Assembly (NCBI RefSeq): GCF_014947265.1
Contig: NZ_JADCNK010000011.1
Span: 129,842 to 193,841 of the forward strand
Source of the DNA: Pedobacter sp014947265
GTDB lineage: Bacteria; Bacteroidota; Bacteroidia; Sphingobacteriales; Sphingobacteriaceae
Reading direction: 5' to 3'
DNA length: 64,000 bases
Shown here one piece after another: positions 24,955 to 34,329 of the stretch. Position 1 is the first letter of the stretch. Every line of letters begins with the position of its first letter. Under the pieces are notes generated by a model. That model saw only the letters and a list, made by a program, of their open reading frames with translations. It was not told the origin of the DNA and did no database searches. The translations under genes and the position numbers were made by a program.

Positions 24955-25195
24955 ATCATCACTTTTATTCTTTCTTAAACCAAAAGCAACAAATCGTAAA
25001 TTGTTTATTCATAAGCTCCAGATTCGGATGTTTAACAAGCTTTTCATTTAGGGAACTAACGTAAATTCTTTTAGTTATAAATCAGGATATTTTGTGTGCT
25101 GTATTTTATCAATTTATCTGTTTAATTCTATTACAATTTATTATTAATTATCATATTGATAACTCTACCTTGTCATAATTAATTTTTCTTGTCAG

Positions 25196-25203
25196 TAGTT
25201 TTG
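25196..25203 (+). promoter_or_regulatory. -7 box (TAGTTTTG) for MACPF gene 2
   Basis: A perfect TAnnTTTG box 24 bases before the ATG at 25228, inside about 130 bases of upstream DNA that is duplicated from gene 1. Confidence 0.6.
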
Positions 25204-25227
25204 TGAAAAAATAACAGATAAATACTG

Positions 25228-26696
25228 ATGAAAAACAATTACAAATTATTTGCCTGCTGTCTGTATTAACAGCTGGATTTATTAGCTGCAAGAAAAATGA
25301 GTTTGCGGAAGAAAAAGGACTTACAGGTAATCATAAAAATTTAGCCATTGCTGGCGACGAGAAATGGGATTTATTAGGCTATGGTTATGATATGACGGGA
25401 GATCCACTGGCTCTTCAAAATGCTTCAGATGCGCCTGTTATAGATATGAAAAGTTTTGAAAGAGATTATTTCAATCGAATTAATACTCCAACAACTACTG
25501 AAGGAAAACAATATTATTATTATGGTGCTACTGCTAATGAGTATTTAAAAGACGTAATAAAAGAAAGAAATTTTAGCTTATCAGTTACTGCAGGAACTAA
25601 ATCTCCCACAGAGGATGGAAAGTCTTATTTTACAGGCTCTTTGACATCTAAGAATAAAAATCAAAATATATACAGTTTTTCGAGCAAATATTCATACGCT
25701 AGATTTGAGGAAACTTATAGAGTAAAAATTATTCAATTTAATGGTGATGTTAGCATAGACTTACTTAAAAATTATTTAACTCCTGAATTTTTAAGCAATG
25801 TCAATACTATTAGTGCCGATGCTTTAGTAGAAAGATATGGTACACATGTTTTAACAAATATTAGTTTAGGAGGAAGATTAGTTTTCGATTTTAGCGGCTC
25901 AATAGTAAACGAAACGACTACTGAAAAGAAAACAACGTCGGCTGAAGGGGCATTAGGCTTTTTTGTTAAAAAATTCGGTATAAATATTTCTTCGACAATA
26001 ACTAATGAAGAAATGACTAGAAACTTTAATGAAAGTAGGGAAAGATCTTTTGGTTTGCAATTTTACGGAGGAACAAATTCTGGCAGGAGTGTTTCATTTG
26101 ATTCAAATGGATATTCCTCTGAATCAGTTAATATATCTGGCTGGGAACAGAGTGTAAATACAAAAAATTGTGCTTTAGTGGCTATAGATAATGCTGTACC
26201 TATCTATGAATTCATTGAAAATCCGATTAAAAAACGACAAGTAAAAGAGGCTGTTGAAAGATATATAATTGCTAGGCAGATTAAAGAATTAGGTGAAGTT
26301 CCAGTATATGCATATTACAGCTCAAGAGGTGGTGATCATTACTTTGGCTTGGGTAACCAACCAACCATTGGTAATGGGAATTTTATTAATGAAGGGATTG
26401 TTTTTTATGCATTTTCTAAACCTACTGATGGTGCGGTTCCTGTTTATGTATATTATAGTTCAAGAAATGCTGATCATTACTATGGCTTAGGCAATTCGCC
26501 AACAATTGGCAACGGAGCCTTCGTAAATGAAGGGATTGCATTCTATGCATATCCTAAAAATGCGCCAAACACAAGACCAGTTTATATGTTTTACAGCTCA
26601 AGGAACAGTGATCATTATTTGGGAACAGGTAATGTACCAACAATTGGAAACGGAGCCTTTGTAAATGAAGGACCTGTGTTCAATGTGCCTTTGTAG
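25228..26696 (+). pseudogene. Second MACPF-domain lipoprotein gene, frameshifted in its signal peptide
   Basis: The ATG at 25228 aligns with the start of MACPF gene 1 but, relative to it, seven bases are missing after codon 6-7, so that frame reaches TAA 14 codons in. The other frame encodes CLLSVLTAGFISCKKNEFAEEK (signal core and lipobox FISC, split here) and then stays open to 26696. It includes WDLLGYGYDMTG, the MACPF signature RYGTHVLTNISLGG, and three repeats of the style PVYVYYSSRNADHYYG..TIGNGAFVNEGI.FYA. No ATG, GTG or TTG precedes the signal core in this frame; the first ATG is at 25392, which would lose the signal peptide. The body is intact, so the lesion is recent, a sequencing error, or bypassed by frameshifting or a rare start. 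Confidence 0.75.
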
Positions 26697-26719
26697 ATTA
26701 AATAACTAATCTTGAAAAT

Positions 26720-26763
26720 ATGATTAAAGGGAGTTCAATTCATTTTGAACTCCCTTTAATCAT
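26720..26763. terminator. Shared convergent terminator, MACPF gene 2 and DUF268 gene
   Basis: A perfect 19-bp stem (26720-26738 and 26745-26763, core AAAGGGAGTTCAA / TTGAACTCCCTTT) with a 6-base loop, followed on the plus strand by ATTTTATTTTTTG. The stop codon of the minus-strand gene lies inside the 3' arm. Confidence 0.85.
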
Positions 26764-27509
26764 ATTTTATTTTTTGTAAACCAGAAACAACCGCAAGCGT
26801 AAAACTGTTTCTCAAGCAGTTCTTTTGGTGGATTGATTACTAATCCACCGTCTGCTTCATCTTCGGGTATTAATGTGAATTCTTTAAGTTCTAGATTTGA
26901 AAACAAGTTCAAAACCTGATCCTTAGAATAAATGCGATGGGCATTAAAACAGATTATATCTTTTGCGCCTAAGGGAACAACGAATAGCAGAGTGCCGCCA
27001 ACTGCTAATACCCTTGTCAGTTCTTTTATAGCCTTAATATCCGCATTGTAATCCAAGGGATCTCCGTACCGGCCTAGGCCAACGTGCTCTACTGTGTGCA
27101 TGCAAGATAATGATTCGATTGAATTTGATTCGAACGGTAAATTCATTAAATCACCAGGTAACGATTCCAAATTTGGTAATTCTAATTTCGCTGGCCTGTA
27201 ATCGTAAAACTCAACAGGTAAAATTGCCGAAAGTGTAGAACAGAAATGTAGCGTAGAAGAGATATCTATATGCTTGGAAGGTTTGTTATTTACAATTATT
27301 CTTGTTGCCCAGGCTGGATGATAAATGTAATGCCTATCAAAGCCTGTTTCTGCCGTATTATCAAACAAACATGGATAAAGATTTGCTTCATCCAAAGAAA
27401 AACGTTTTTTTGTGCGTTTTTCTTCGTCAAGCAAATGCTTAAATTCTGCTTTGAATTTAAGCATATTGGAATTGTCTTTAGAAAATACTTTTCTTATTTT
27501 TTTAATCAT
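26760..27509 (-). CDS. DUF268-like class I SAM methyltransferase
   Basis: A 249-residue protein. The HTVEHVGLGRYGDPLD motif and the following KELTRVLAVGGTLLFVVPLG strand-turn are typical of DUF268 and of class I methyltransferases (the VGG replaces the late Rossmann motif). HIDISSTLHFCSTL probably holds the SAM-binding end of the first strand. Members are frequent in O-antigen and exopolysaccharide clusters, which fits the glycosyltransferases that follow. The acceptor is unknown. It is convergent with MACPF gene 2. Confidence 0.75.
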   Translation of the reverse strand: MIKKIRKVFSKDNSNMLKFKAEFKHLLDEEKRTKKRFSLDEANLYPCLFDNTAETGFDRHYIYHPAWATRIIVNNKPSKHIDISSTLHFCSTLSAILPVEFYDYRPAKLELPNLESLPGDLMNLPFESNSIESLSCMHTVEHVGLGRYGDPLDYNADIKAIKELTRVLAVGGTLLFVVPLGAKDIICFNAHRIYSKDQVLNLFSNLELKEFTLIPEDEADGGLVINPPKELLEKQFYACGCFWFTKNKI

Positions 27510-27748
27510 ACTAAGTCCTAAATATTCAACTGCCTAAGATAATGTAATTATTTAATGAAATCTTTCAGCCATATTTAATATTAAATTATGTAAACTTATA
27601 GCAAATCATAAATAATTCTTGCAAAAATTTAATAATTATATTCGATATGCGTAATATTCTTCATACATATATGTTAAAATTCACTTGATTTTTTACATAG
27701 GATCATTTTTTGTAGATATTCGCAAACTGTTTTTAAAAATGATATTCA

Positions 27749-28840
27749 ATGGATACTGAGCCAATAAAAGTTACAACACCTAAAACAAAGAATTTTTCTT
27801 TTGTCGATTCAATCCGGTGTATATCTATGATCGGTATTGTTATTGAGCATTGCGTAATTGTTCCTCCAAATCACTATAGCAGACAGTTCGAAAATATTTT
27901 TGAAAGTTGTATTATACAATCCTTTAAGTTCAGTACAATAGCTTTTTTTCTAATTGGCGGTTTTCTAATTAACCATAAGTTTGATGAATATGCCCCTTTT
28001 CAGTATTTAAAAAACAGATTCAAGAAAACCATTAAGCCATGGTTATTTTGGATATGTATGTTAATTATGATAAGTGTGCTCGATCGTTATGTCGCTCATA
28101 GCAGAGGAAGTGCGATGGGCTTAATAGGCTCTAACTTTTTTCTATACTTCTATCAAACCTTTATACATATGGTACTATTTAGCCCATATTGGTTTATCCT
28201 TAATTTTCTGATCTGTATTACCATTTTATTACTATTTAAAAAGTATTTATATAATCTTTGGTTTGGTTTAGTTTTAGCACTCTTTTCACTCTTTTATAGT
28301 GTAAATATTTATCAGGGCTGGATTGCCACTACCCATACCACCGCAATTTTTGGATTTGTATTTTATTTATGGCTTGGTGTTTATTTTAACGAGTTCTATG
28401 ATAGGATAATTGACATAATTAAAGCCACTTCGTGGTACATTATCCTGCTTTTTGCACTTGTTTCCTTTTGCATAGCCGTTGGAGAATCTACCTACCTTAA
28501 TAGCCTTGGTATCAAAGATGCATACAATACCTTGCGTTTCAGTAATATCATCTATTCTTTGATCATGTTTGCGCTACTGTTAAAAATTGGCAGCTTAAAC
28601 TGGCTACAGCGAAATTTGCGACCAAGAGAAACCACATTCGGTATCTATCTAATCCATGTGATCATTATTGGCAGAGGGCTCCCTTTAATTTTTCAACCTT
28701 TAAAGTTAAACTTTCTTGAGTTGAATGTGTGGCAGAATACCGGAATACTACTGTTTAGATTTTTAGTTACTTACAGCGTAAGTTTTTTCTTAGCCAAAGC
28801 CATCGGTAAAACAAAAATGAAATGGATGGTAGGGAATTAG
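27749..28840 (+). CDS. Acyltransferase 3 family membrane protein
   Basis: A 363-residue integral membrane protein with about ten hydrophobic segments. It begins with the family hallmark FVDSIRCISMIGIVIEHC (residues 18-35), where the conserved R and H are near the catalytic site. The family moves acetyl or other acyl groups onto sugars or lipids at the inner membrane, often to modify O-antigen or exopolysaccharide. It opens the glycan locus and is transcribed against the flanking genes. Confidence 0.85.
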   Translation: MDTEPIKVTTPKTKNFSFVDSIRCISMIGIVIEHCVIVPPNHYSRQFENIFESCIIQSFKFSTIAFFLIGGFLINHKFDEYAPFQYLKNRFKKTIKPWLFWICMLIMISVLDRYVAHSRGSAMGLIGSNFFLYFYQTFIHMVLFSPYWFILNFLICITILLLFKKYLYNLWFGLVLALFSLFYSVNIYQGWIATTHTTAIFGFVFYLWLGVYFNEFYDRIIDIIKATSWYIILLFALVSFCIAVGESTYLNSLGIKDAYNTLRFSNIIYSLIMFALLLKIGSLNWLQRNLRPRETTFGIYLIHVIIIGRGLPLIFQPLKLNFLELNVWQNTGILLFRFLVTYSVSFFLAKAIGKTKMKWMVGN

Positions 28841-28980
28841 AATGTGTTTCTGGTAATTGTTTAGCTAAAAAAATTAGGGAGTGCTTATTTAAGAGATACC
28901 TTAAGGACATGTTTGGTGATGGACGATTTTTGTTTGATAAAAACAACTGTATCTCGAAGTCTTTAAATCATAGGAGGTAC

Positions 28981-30021
28981 TTAATTACTTCCTCTACCTA
29001 TCCCCGTAAACAATCCAAAAAATGATTTTTTAAACAATTTTCTAAATTGTTTAAAGCCAGCACCTTTTGGAGAAAACAACGTTGATGATATAAGTTTAAT
29101 GAAGCCAAGTTTTTCACTACTATTTGATAAGAAAACATATAATTGCCGCTGCAATTCAATTGTTAGTACATCGTTATTATATAGTTGCTTTACCTTATTA
29201 CTTATTTTAATTTTTAATAGATGAGATTCAACATCTTTATAAGTTAAGTTTTGAAAGTTCTGTGTGAAAAGATGAAGGTGTGTAGATATGGTTTCATCAC
29301 TAACAGCTTCACCAAATAATTGATTCAAATTGTATTTAATTACCTTCTTTTCTGATTGGCGCATTTCCGCCTTTTTCTTTGACGTTATATTTTCTGAATG
29401 TACCCTGTAATACAAAAGATGATCATTCAGGTTAGCGACTTTATAATTTAGCGTTATTTGTGAGAACAAATAATAGTCTTCTGCATATTGATAATGTATA
29501 GAATACAATATACTTTTAGCTATTTGCGTATCAAGCATCACGGCGGGATGTATAAATGTATTTTTAAACAGCATTTGTACTCTAATTTCATTGTATTCGC
29601 ATGGAATATTTATTTGAAATTGCGCTTCACTGTTTTCATCTATTGCAATGGCCTGGCTACCACATAATTTGTATTCGGGATTGGCTAGCATGAAATCTAC
29701 TTGCTGTTGCAGCCTGGTTGGCTTGGCAATATCATCGGCATCCATTCTTGCAATGTATTTTCCTTTACTTAAATTTATGCCAATATTTAAGCTTTTAACA
29801 ATACCCTGGTTTTCACTGTTTTTTAAATAGGTTATCCGTTCATCAGCATGTTTTTTAATGATATTTTCTGTATGGTCTGAACTTCCATCATTTATGATTA
29901 AGAGTTCAAAAGCTGTAAAGGTCTGATTGAGTATACTGCAGAGCGCCTCATCCAAATACTTTTCAGCATTGTAAACTGGCATTAAAACGGTAACTATTGG
30001 CTCACCTAACATTTTATCCAT
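28981..30021 (-). CDS. Family 2 glycosyltransferase
   Basis: A 346-residue protein. The N-terminal GT-A domain has VTVLMPVYNAEKYLDEAL, the LLIINDGSSDHT motif and the metal-binding ARMDADDIA. The C-terminal third is helical and variable. It is likely to add a sugar from a nucleotide-sugar donor to a lipid-linked glycan in the cytoplasm. It overlaps the fucosyltransferase-like gene upstream by 16 bases, so the two are translated from one message. Confidence 0.9.
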   Translation of the reverse strand: MDKMLGEPIVTVLMPVYNAEKYLDEALCSILNQTFTAFELLIINDGSSDHTENIIKKHADERITYLKNSENQGIVKSLNIGINLSKGKYIARMDADDIAKPTRLQQQVDFMLANPEYKLCGSQAIAIDENSEAQFQINIPCEYNEIRVQMLFKNTFIHPAVMLDTQIAKSILYSIHYQYAEDYYLFSQITLNYKVANLNDHLLYYRVHSENITSKKKAEMRQSEKKVIKYNLNQLFGEAVSDETISTHLHLFTQNFQNLTYKDVESHLLKIKISNKVKQLYNNDVLTIELQRQLYVFLSNSSEKLGFIKLISSTLFSPKGAGFKQFRKLFKKSFFGLFTGIGRGSN

Positions 30022-30851
30022 TCTTTTAATGCTAAGGTACCATTTGAATCATTAATCCACTTTTTGGGAGCAACCACAATTTTTGTTTTGTTGTTATTTA
30101 ACCATGCCCCCCACCAGCTAAAGCTGCTATTTGCAATAATATTGTGTTTACAGTTACTCATCAATTGCATGTCTATATAACTACTACTCCCTTTGTTCCA
30201 ATCGATGTACGTTGCCTTCTTAAGGTTAAGGTTTTGTTTGCACCAAGCTATATCATCAGAAAAGATGAAGAATTCGGCATCTTTAATTCTTGAGTTTATG
30301 TTCAATATCGCTTGTTCATAATAATCTAAATCGCAAATGCCTCCTAATAAAGGATCCTTTAAATAATCACCTCTTCTTACATGTATAGCTACGCTTTCTG
30401 TATTTATAATTTGTTGTAGAACGGTTTGGTTTTCTATGCCTGCAATTTCAGGAAATTTGAAATCATGTTTTATTTGGTCTGCTATATGGTTAAAATATTC
30501 TTCATTTTGCCAATATCCAGAATAATAATGATTAGTATTGTTAAAAAAAGAAGAATCGAACGTAAATTCATTTTCTTCTACCTTATAGGTGTTTTTTAAA
30601 TTTAAAATTCTTTTAAGTTTTCTAAATATCCATTTTGATTGATTGGGCCTGAATAGATTTAAAAGAAATTTGCCTGGGGTTTTTACGCTTAGGTTAAATA
30701 CCCTTTCCAGTTCATAACCATTATGTAAAGGATATTCGTCAAAATTAGATAGATCTGCATAAACATTGATGCCCTTATTTTGTAACGATCTGTAGAAAGC
30801 ATATTGAAACATTTGATTGCCTAAGCCACCCAATAATTTTACAATTTTCAT
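30006..30851 (-). CDS. GT11 alpha-1,2-fucosyltransferase-like protein
   Basis: A 281-residue protein with the hallmark motifs of GT11: LLGGLGNQMFQYAF at residues 5-18, the donor-binding VAIHVRRGDYL, and NSSFSWWGAWL near residue 242. The H-x-R-R-G-D-Y motif binds GDP-fucose. Such enzymes add alpha-1,2-linked fucose to galactose in O-antigens. Donor and acceptor are inferred from family; no GDP-fucose synthesis genes are in the window. Overlaps the next gene by 16 bases. Confidence 0.88.
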   Translation of the reverse strand: MKIVKLLGGLGNQMFQYAFYRSLQNKGINVYADLSNFDEYPLHNGYELERVFNLSVKTPGKFLLNLFRPNQSKWIFRKLKRILNLKNTYKVEENEFTFDSSFFNNTNHYYSGYWQNEEYFNHIADQIKHDFKFPEIAGIENQTVLQQIINTESVAIHVRRGDYLKDPLLGGICDLDYYEQAILNINSRIKDAEFFIFSDDIAWCKQNLNLKKATYIDWNKGSSSYIDMQLMSNCKHNIIANSSFSWWGAWLNNNKTKIVVAPKKWINDSNGTLALKEWIKC

Positions 30852-31052
30852 TAATAAGCATTAGTCGTTTTCGAATAAAATTGCCATTTTTTATTCTAAT
30901 GGGTGAATTTATTAAATCGCTAAGATATCACGAAAGTGAAATAAATAATCTAAATAAGGCCAAATAAAATTTTTAAACTATTTATTCTTTATTTTGCATC
31001 TTGAGTAGAACTATACAAATTAACTGATTTATTTTATTCAATTGATTATTTT

Positions 31053-32165
31053 TTGATGAAAAGAATATTATTTATAACACAAAATTTAGGTAGAGGAGGT
31101 TCAGAAATGCTTTTGTGGTATTCCTTGAATCATCTAAATAAAAATAAGTTTACCCCTTTAATATTCTGTAAAGAAAGAGGAGATTTTATTGATATTTTGC
31201 CAACGCATATTAAATACTTTTTACCGTACAAAAAGAGTAAAAATTTATTTCGCAAGGCATTTAGAGTAATTTTAAAGGCTTTTAAGGTTAATCCACTAGA
31301 ATATCAGTTAAAACAAATTCATAAAAAGAATAATGTTGATTTTTGGTATGTTAATACTATAATAATTCCTGAGGTTTACGAAATAGCACAAAAACTAGGG
31401 ATTAAAATTATAACACATGTGCACGAGCTAACAATAGCTTATAATTTTATTACCTATAATGATCTAAAGATAATTGTCAACTATTCATCAATCCTTATTG
31501 GTTGTTCTGAAGCTGTGTGTAATAAAATAAGAGATATGGGGAGAGCAGATGTGAAACTGTTATATGGTTTTGTTGATACTGAAAAAATAACTTATACAAA
31601 GTTAGCTCCAGAGGTAAAAGGAGCTACTGGTTTTAGCAGCGATGATTTTGTGTGGGCAATTTCAGGAAAAACATCTTTAATTAAAGGGATTGATTTTTTA
31701 GTTGCTTTGCTTAAAGTAGTTCCTCAAAATTTTAAGTTTATTTGGATTGGGGGCGATGAATATACTGGCTTATATTATTACACAGAGAAAACTTTATATA
31801 CTAATTTTCCAGATAGGGTTAAGTTTTTAGGTGTTCAGCGGGAGGAATATTATAATTATCTTAACTCGGCCGATGCCTTCCTGCTGCTGTCAAGAGAAGA
31901 TTCGTTTCCATTGGTAATGCTAGAGGCTGCTACTTTAGGCAAACCAATTGTCGGATTTAACTCGGGAGGGATTAGTGAATTTGTACAGCCACATACCGGT
32001 AGAGTTGTTAACTCTTGGAGAATTGAGGATCTAGTTTATGCAATGAAGGAGATTGAAAGTAATCCTTTAGCTTTTAATAAAGAAGAAATTAAAAGACAGG
32101 CGCTTGGCTACGAAGTAAAAAAACAAGTTGCAATTTTAGAGGATATTTTGGATGAAATGACTTAA
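31053..32165 (+). CDS. GT4-type glycosyltransferase
   Basis: A 370-residue GT-B protein. The N-terminus has LGRGGSEMLLWYSLNHL, with the glycine-rich loop of GT4 enzymes. The C-terminal domain has AISGKTSLIKGIDFLV and LLLSREDSFPLVMLEAATLG, which carries the E-x7-E motif that holds the nucleotide sugar. It is transcribed against its neighbours, so it has its own promoter in the 200-base gap. The donor is unknown. Confidence 0.88.
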   Translation: MMKRILFITQNLGRGGSEMLLWYSLNHLNKNKFTPLIFCKERGDFIDILPTHIKYFLPYKKSKNLFRKAFRVILKAFKVNPLEYQLKQIHKKNNVDFWYVNTIIIPEVYEIAQKLGIKIITHVHELTIAYNFITYNDLKIIVNYSSILIGCSEAVCNKIRDMGRADVKLLYGFVDTEKITYTKLAPEVKGATGFSSDDFVWAISGKTSLIKGIDFLVALLKVVPQNFKFIWIGGDEYTGLYYYTEKTLYTNFPDRVKFLGVQREEYYNYLNSADAFLLLSREDSFPLVMLEAATLGKPIVGFNSGGISEFVQPHTGRVVNSWRIEDLVYAMKEIESNPLAFNKEEIKRQALGYEVKKQVAILEDILDEMT

Positions 32166-32210
32166 AAATACGATTTAAAGAACTTTAATGTTTTAGCCTG
32201 ATTAAATCAT

Positions 32211-33161
32211 TTACCATTTAAAATATTTCTTTTTTAAAGTACTAAAAAATGATTTTTTATTTAAGTTATTTTTACTTGTATAATAGTTAGGCTTGTTAAT
32301 ATAGTGTTCGTATTCGTTAGCTTGAAGCGCTGCATGATATTTTAGTAGTAAGGGTTTAATCTCTGGGCGCATTTCTGATGTAAATAAAGCCCATTTAGAA
32401 ATTTCTTCCGGTGCGAAGTAATCCCAACCACTATAGTGAAAAAAACACAATGGTGTTGTTCCATTTACGGAAAAAATGCCATCGTGTTCTAAAATATGCC
32501 GTTCATGTAAGTTCCAATAAGCTACATTCATCCCCTGACTATTTTCTATAAATACATTTTTAAAGTATAATGGAACGAGATTTAGCCATAATTGCTCTCC
32601 ATAAAATCCTCTTTTAAAATCGTATATGCATTCTTTAACAGACCTTTCTCTTAGCCAATCAATATAAGAGTCAGTTTCTGCTGATTTTTTCAATTTAAAA
32701 AAACCACCATTATATAATCCTGCATTTAATACCTCCAGTTCTTGGCGCTTCATGTTAATATCTGGTGGATGTGTAAAGTGAGGTGTAATTACAATATCTC
32801 CATTATTAATTGTACTAGATGGTAGTTTTCCAAAAAAGTAAGTGTCAGAATCACAAAAAATAACCTTATCAATACATTCCTGATTCAAAAAATGCCTTGC
32901 AAAAAGTACTTTTGAGCAGTTAGCCAATTGCATGGGGTTGTAATTTTGAGTAATGAAGTCAAATTCCTCAATCTCCAATTCATGAAGCTGGATAATAGGA
33001 TATTTTTGCATTAGATTGTTTGTCCCAATCTCCTCTTTATCTAAGTAATCTGCAAGGCATATGCAAAACTCAAATTCTGGATGATATAGTTTCGCTGAAT
33101 CTAGTAATGATACGGCAAAAGGCAGATAATTTGTAGTGACTACAGTAAAAAAAATGGTCAT
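32211..33161 (-). CDS. Glycosyltransferase-like protein (GT-A fold, GT8-like)
   Basis: A 316-residue protein. FFTVVTTNYLPFAVSLLDSA at the N-terminus, KVIFCDSDTYFFG with a D-x-D metal motif near residue 104, and LNAGLYNGGFFKLKKS fit a GT-A enzyme similar to GT8 or to nucleotide-diphospho-sugar transferases. The specificity cannot be read. It overlaps the next gene upstream by four bases (33158-33161), so the two are co-translated. Confidence 0.75.
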   Translation of the reverse strand: MTIFFTVVTTNYLPFAVSLLDSAKLYHPEFEFCICLADYLDKEEIGTNNLMQKYPIIQLHELEIEEFDFITQNYNPMQLANCSKVLFARHFLNQECIDKVIFCDSDTYFFGKLPSSTINNGDIVITPHFTHPPDINMKRQELEVLNAGLYNGGFFKLKKSAETDSYIDWLRERSVKECIYDFKRGFYGEQLWLNLVPLYFKNVFIENSQGMNVAYWNLHERHILEHDGIFSVNGTTPLCFFHYSGWDYFAPEEISKWALFTSEMRPEIKPLLLKYHAALQANEYEHYINKPNYYTSKNNLNKKSFFSTLKKKYFKW

Positions 33162-34321
33162 TTCAAAAATAGTTTATCAAGATTTTTATAACAGTGTTCC
33201 TTTTCGTAACTGGTGTTAAAAGCGGCCAATGCATTTTCCGCTTGCTTCTTATATTCCGCTTCGTTTGTTAATAGTTTCATGATGTTATTTGCAAATTCAA
33301 CTGAATCGTCACTTACCAAACAGCCATTGTTGGTTTTATTAATCAAGCCATCAATGCCTCTGGTATTGCAAACTATTGGTAAACCATAAGATAGTGCTTC
33401 TACTACTTTTATCTTCGTACCGGTACCAGTTAGCATAGGGCATAGCGCTACTTTGGCATTTTGATAATAGGTTGATAAATCTTCGGCAAAGTTTACGGAA
33501 ACAATATTAGGTGCCTTTATAGAAAGATGCTCGTTTATTTGTCCAATGATGCATATCTGTACGCTGGTTGGTAATAACGGGTATACATGGCTAAAAAACC
33601 AATTGGCAGCTTTTTGATTATGTATATTATCGCTGGCTACATAAATCAGATCAAACGATTTTTCTTTAGCAGAATGAAAATTTTCTGGTTGATCAAGCAT
33701 CATTGGTGCTAAAACAACCTTGTTTTTACAAAACTGACTAAAAACATACTGCTCTTCAACAGAAATGGCTAAAGCAATATCAAATAATGAAATTCTCCTG
33801 ATTTCTTCTTTAAAAGATTGGCCAATATTGTTTTTTTTTTGAAGTTGAGCAGTTATAAAATCGTGTGTGTCAATTACTTTTATCGCTTTTTTTGTCAGGT
33901 CGTTATTTTCTACCAATGTTGCCCAGCTGGCATAGTTAATAAATATGTAATCGTAATCGTTGTTTTTTAAAATTTTTTTGAACGCCCTCTTAAACCTCAA
34001 GGTCACCAATTCAGGGAATTGAAGCGGAAAAACCCAGGCCTTATTCTGATAGAAAAAATTTGGTAGTTTATAAAAAAGGAGATAATAGAGTATATTTTTT
34101 TTGGAAGGCTTTTTTTTAATTACATAAGTAGTATTGGCCAGACCTGATTGCTCAAAAGCTTTAATATCTTTCTCACTCCAGCGTCCGGTAAAATACTCAC
34201 TAACAAAATCAATTTCGAAATTTCTTGATTTAAAGTAATTCAACATGCTTAAAGCCTTGGTTCTGTTCCCCGCATTTTTTTTTAGCGGATTATCAGGCAT
34301 AAAAAATAATACTCTCCTCAT
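33158..34321 (-). CDS. GT4-type glycosyltransferase
   Basis: A 387-residue GT-B protein with an N-terminus FFMPDNPLKKNAGNRTKALS, central FDLIYVASDNIHNQKAANWF and the C-terminal donor region VEALSYGLPIVCNTRGIDGL. It is of the Glyco_trans_1_4 type. It is placed between the ABC exporter (8 bases upstream) and a GT-A gene it overlaps, in one minus-strand operon. Confidence 0.85.
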   Translation of the reverse strand: MRRVLFFMPDNPLKKNAGNRTKALSMLNYFKSRNFEIDFVSEYFTGRWSEKDIKAFEQSGLANTTYVIKKKPSKKNILYYLLFYKLPNFFYQNKAWVFPLQFPELVTLRFKRAFKKILKNNDYDYIFINYASWATLVENNDLTKKAIKVIDTHDFITAQLQKKNNIGQSFKEEIRRISLFDIALAISVEEQYVFSQFCKNKVVLAPMMLDQPENFHSAKEKSFDLIYVASDNIHNQKAANWFFSHVYPLLPTSVQICIIGQINEHLSIKAPNIVSVNFAEDLSTYYQNAKVALCPMLTGTGTKIKVVEALSYGLPIVCNTRGIDGLINKTNNGCLVSDDSVEFANNIMKLLTNEAEYKKQAENALAAFNTSYEKEHCYKNLDKLFLK

Positions 34322-34329
34322 CTAAATGT

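Noticed and set aside
25392..26696. ATG 25392 as the true start of MACPF gene 2
   Set aside because: It would remove the signal peptide and lipobox, which are still readable in the same frame just upstream and match gene 1; a frameshift explains the data better.
28822..29025. A 67-codon ORF at the end of the acyltransferase gene
   Set aside because: It overlaps the ends of two real convergent genes in another frame and has no recognisable domain.
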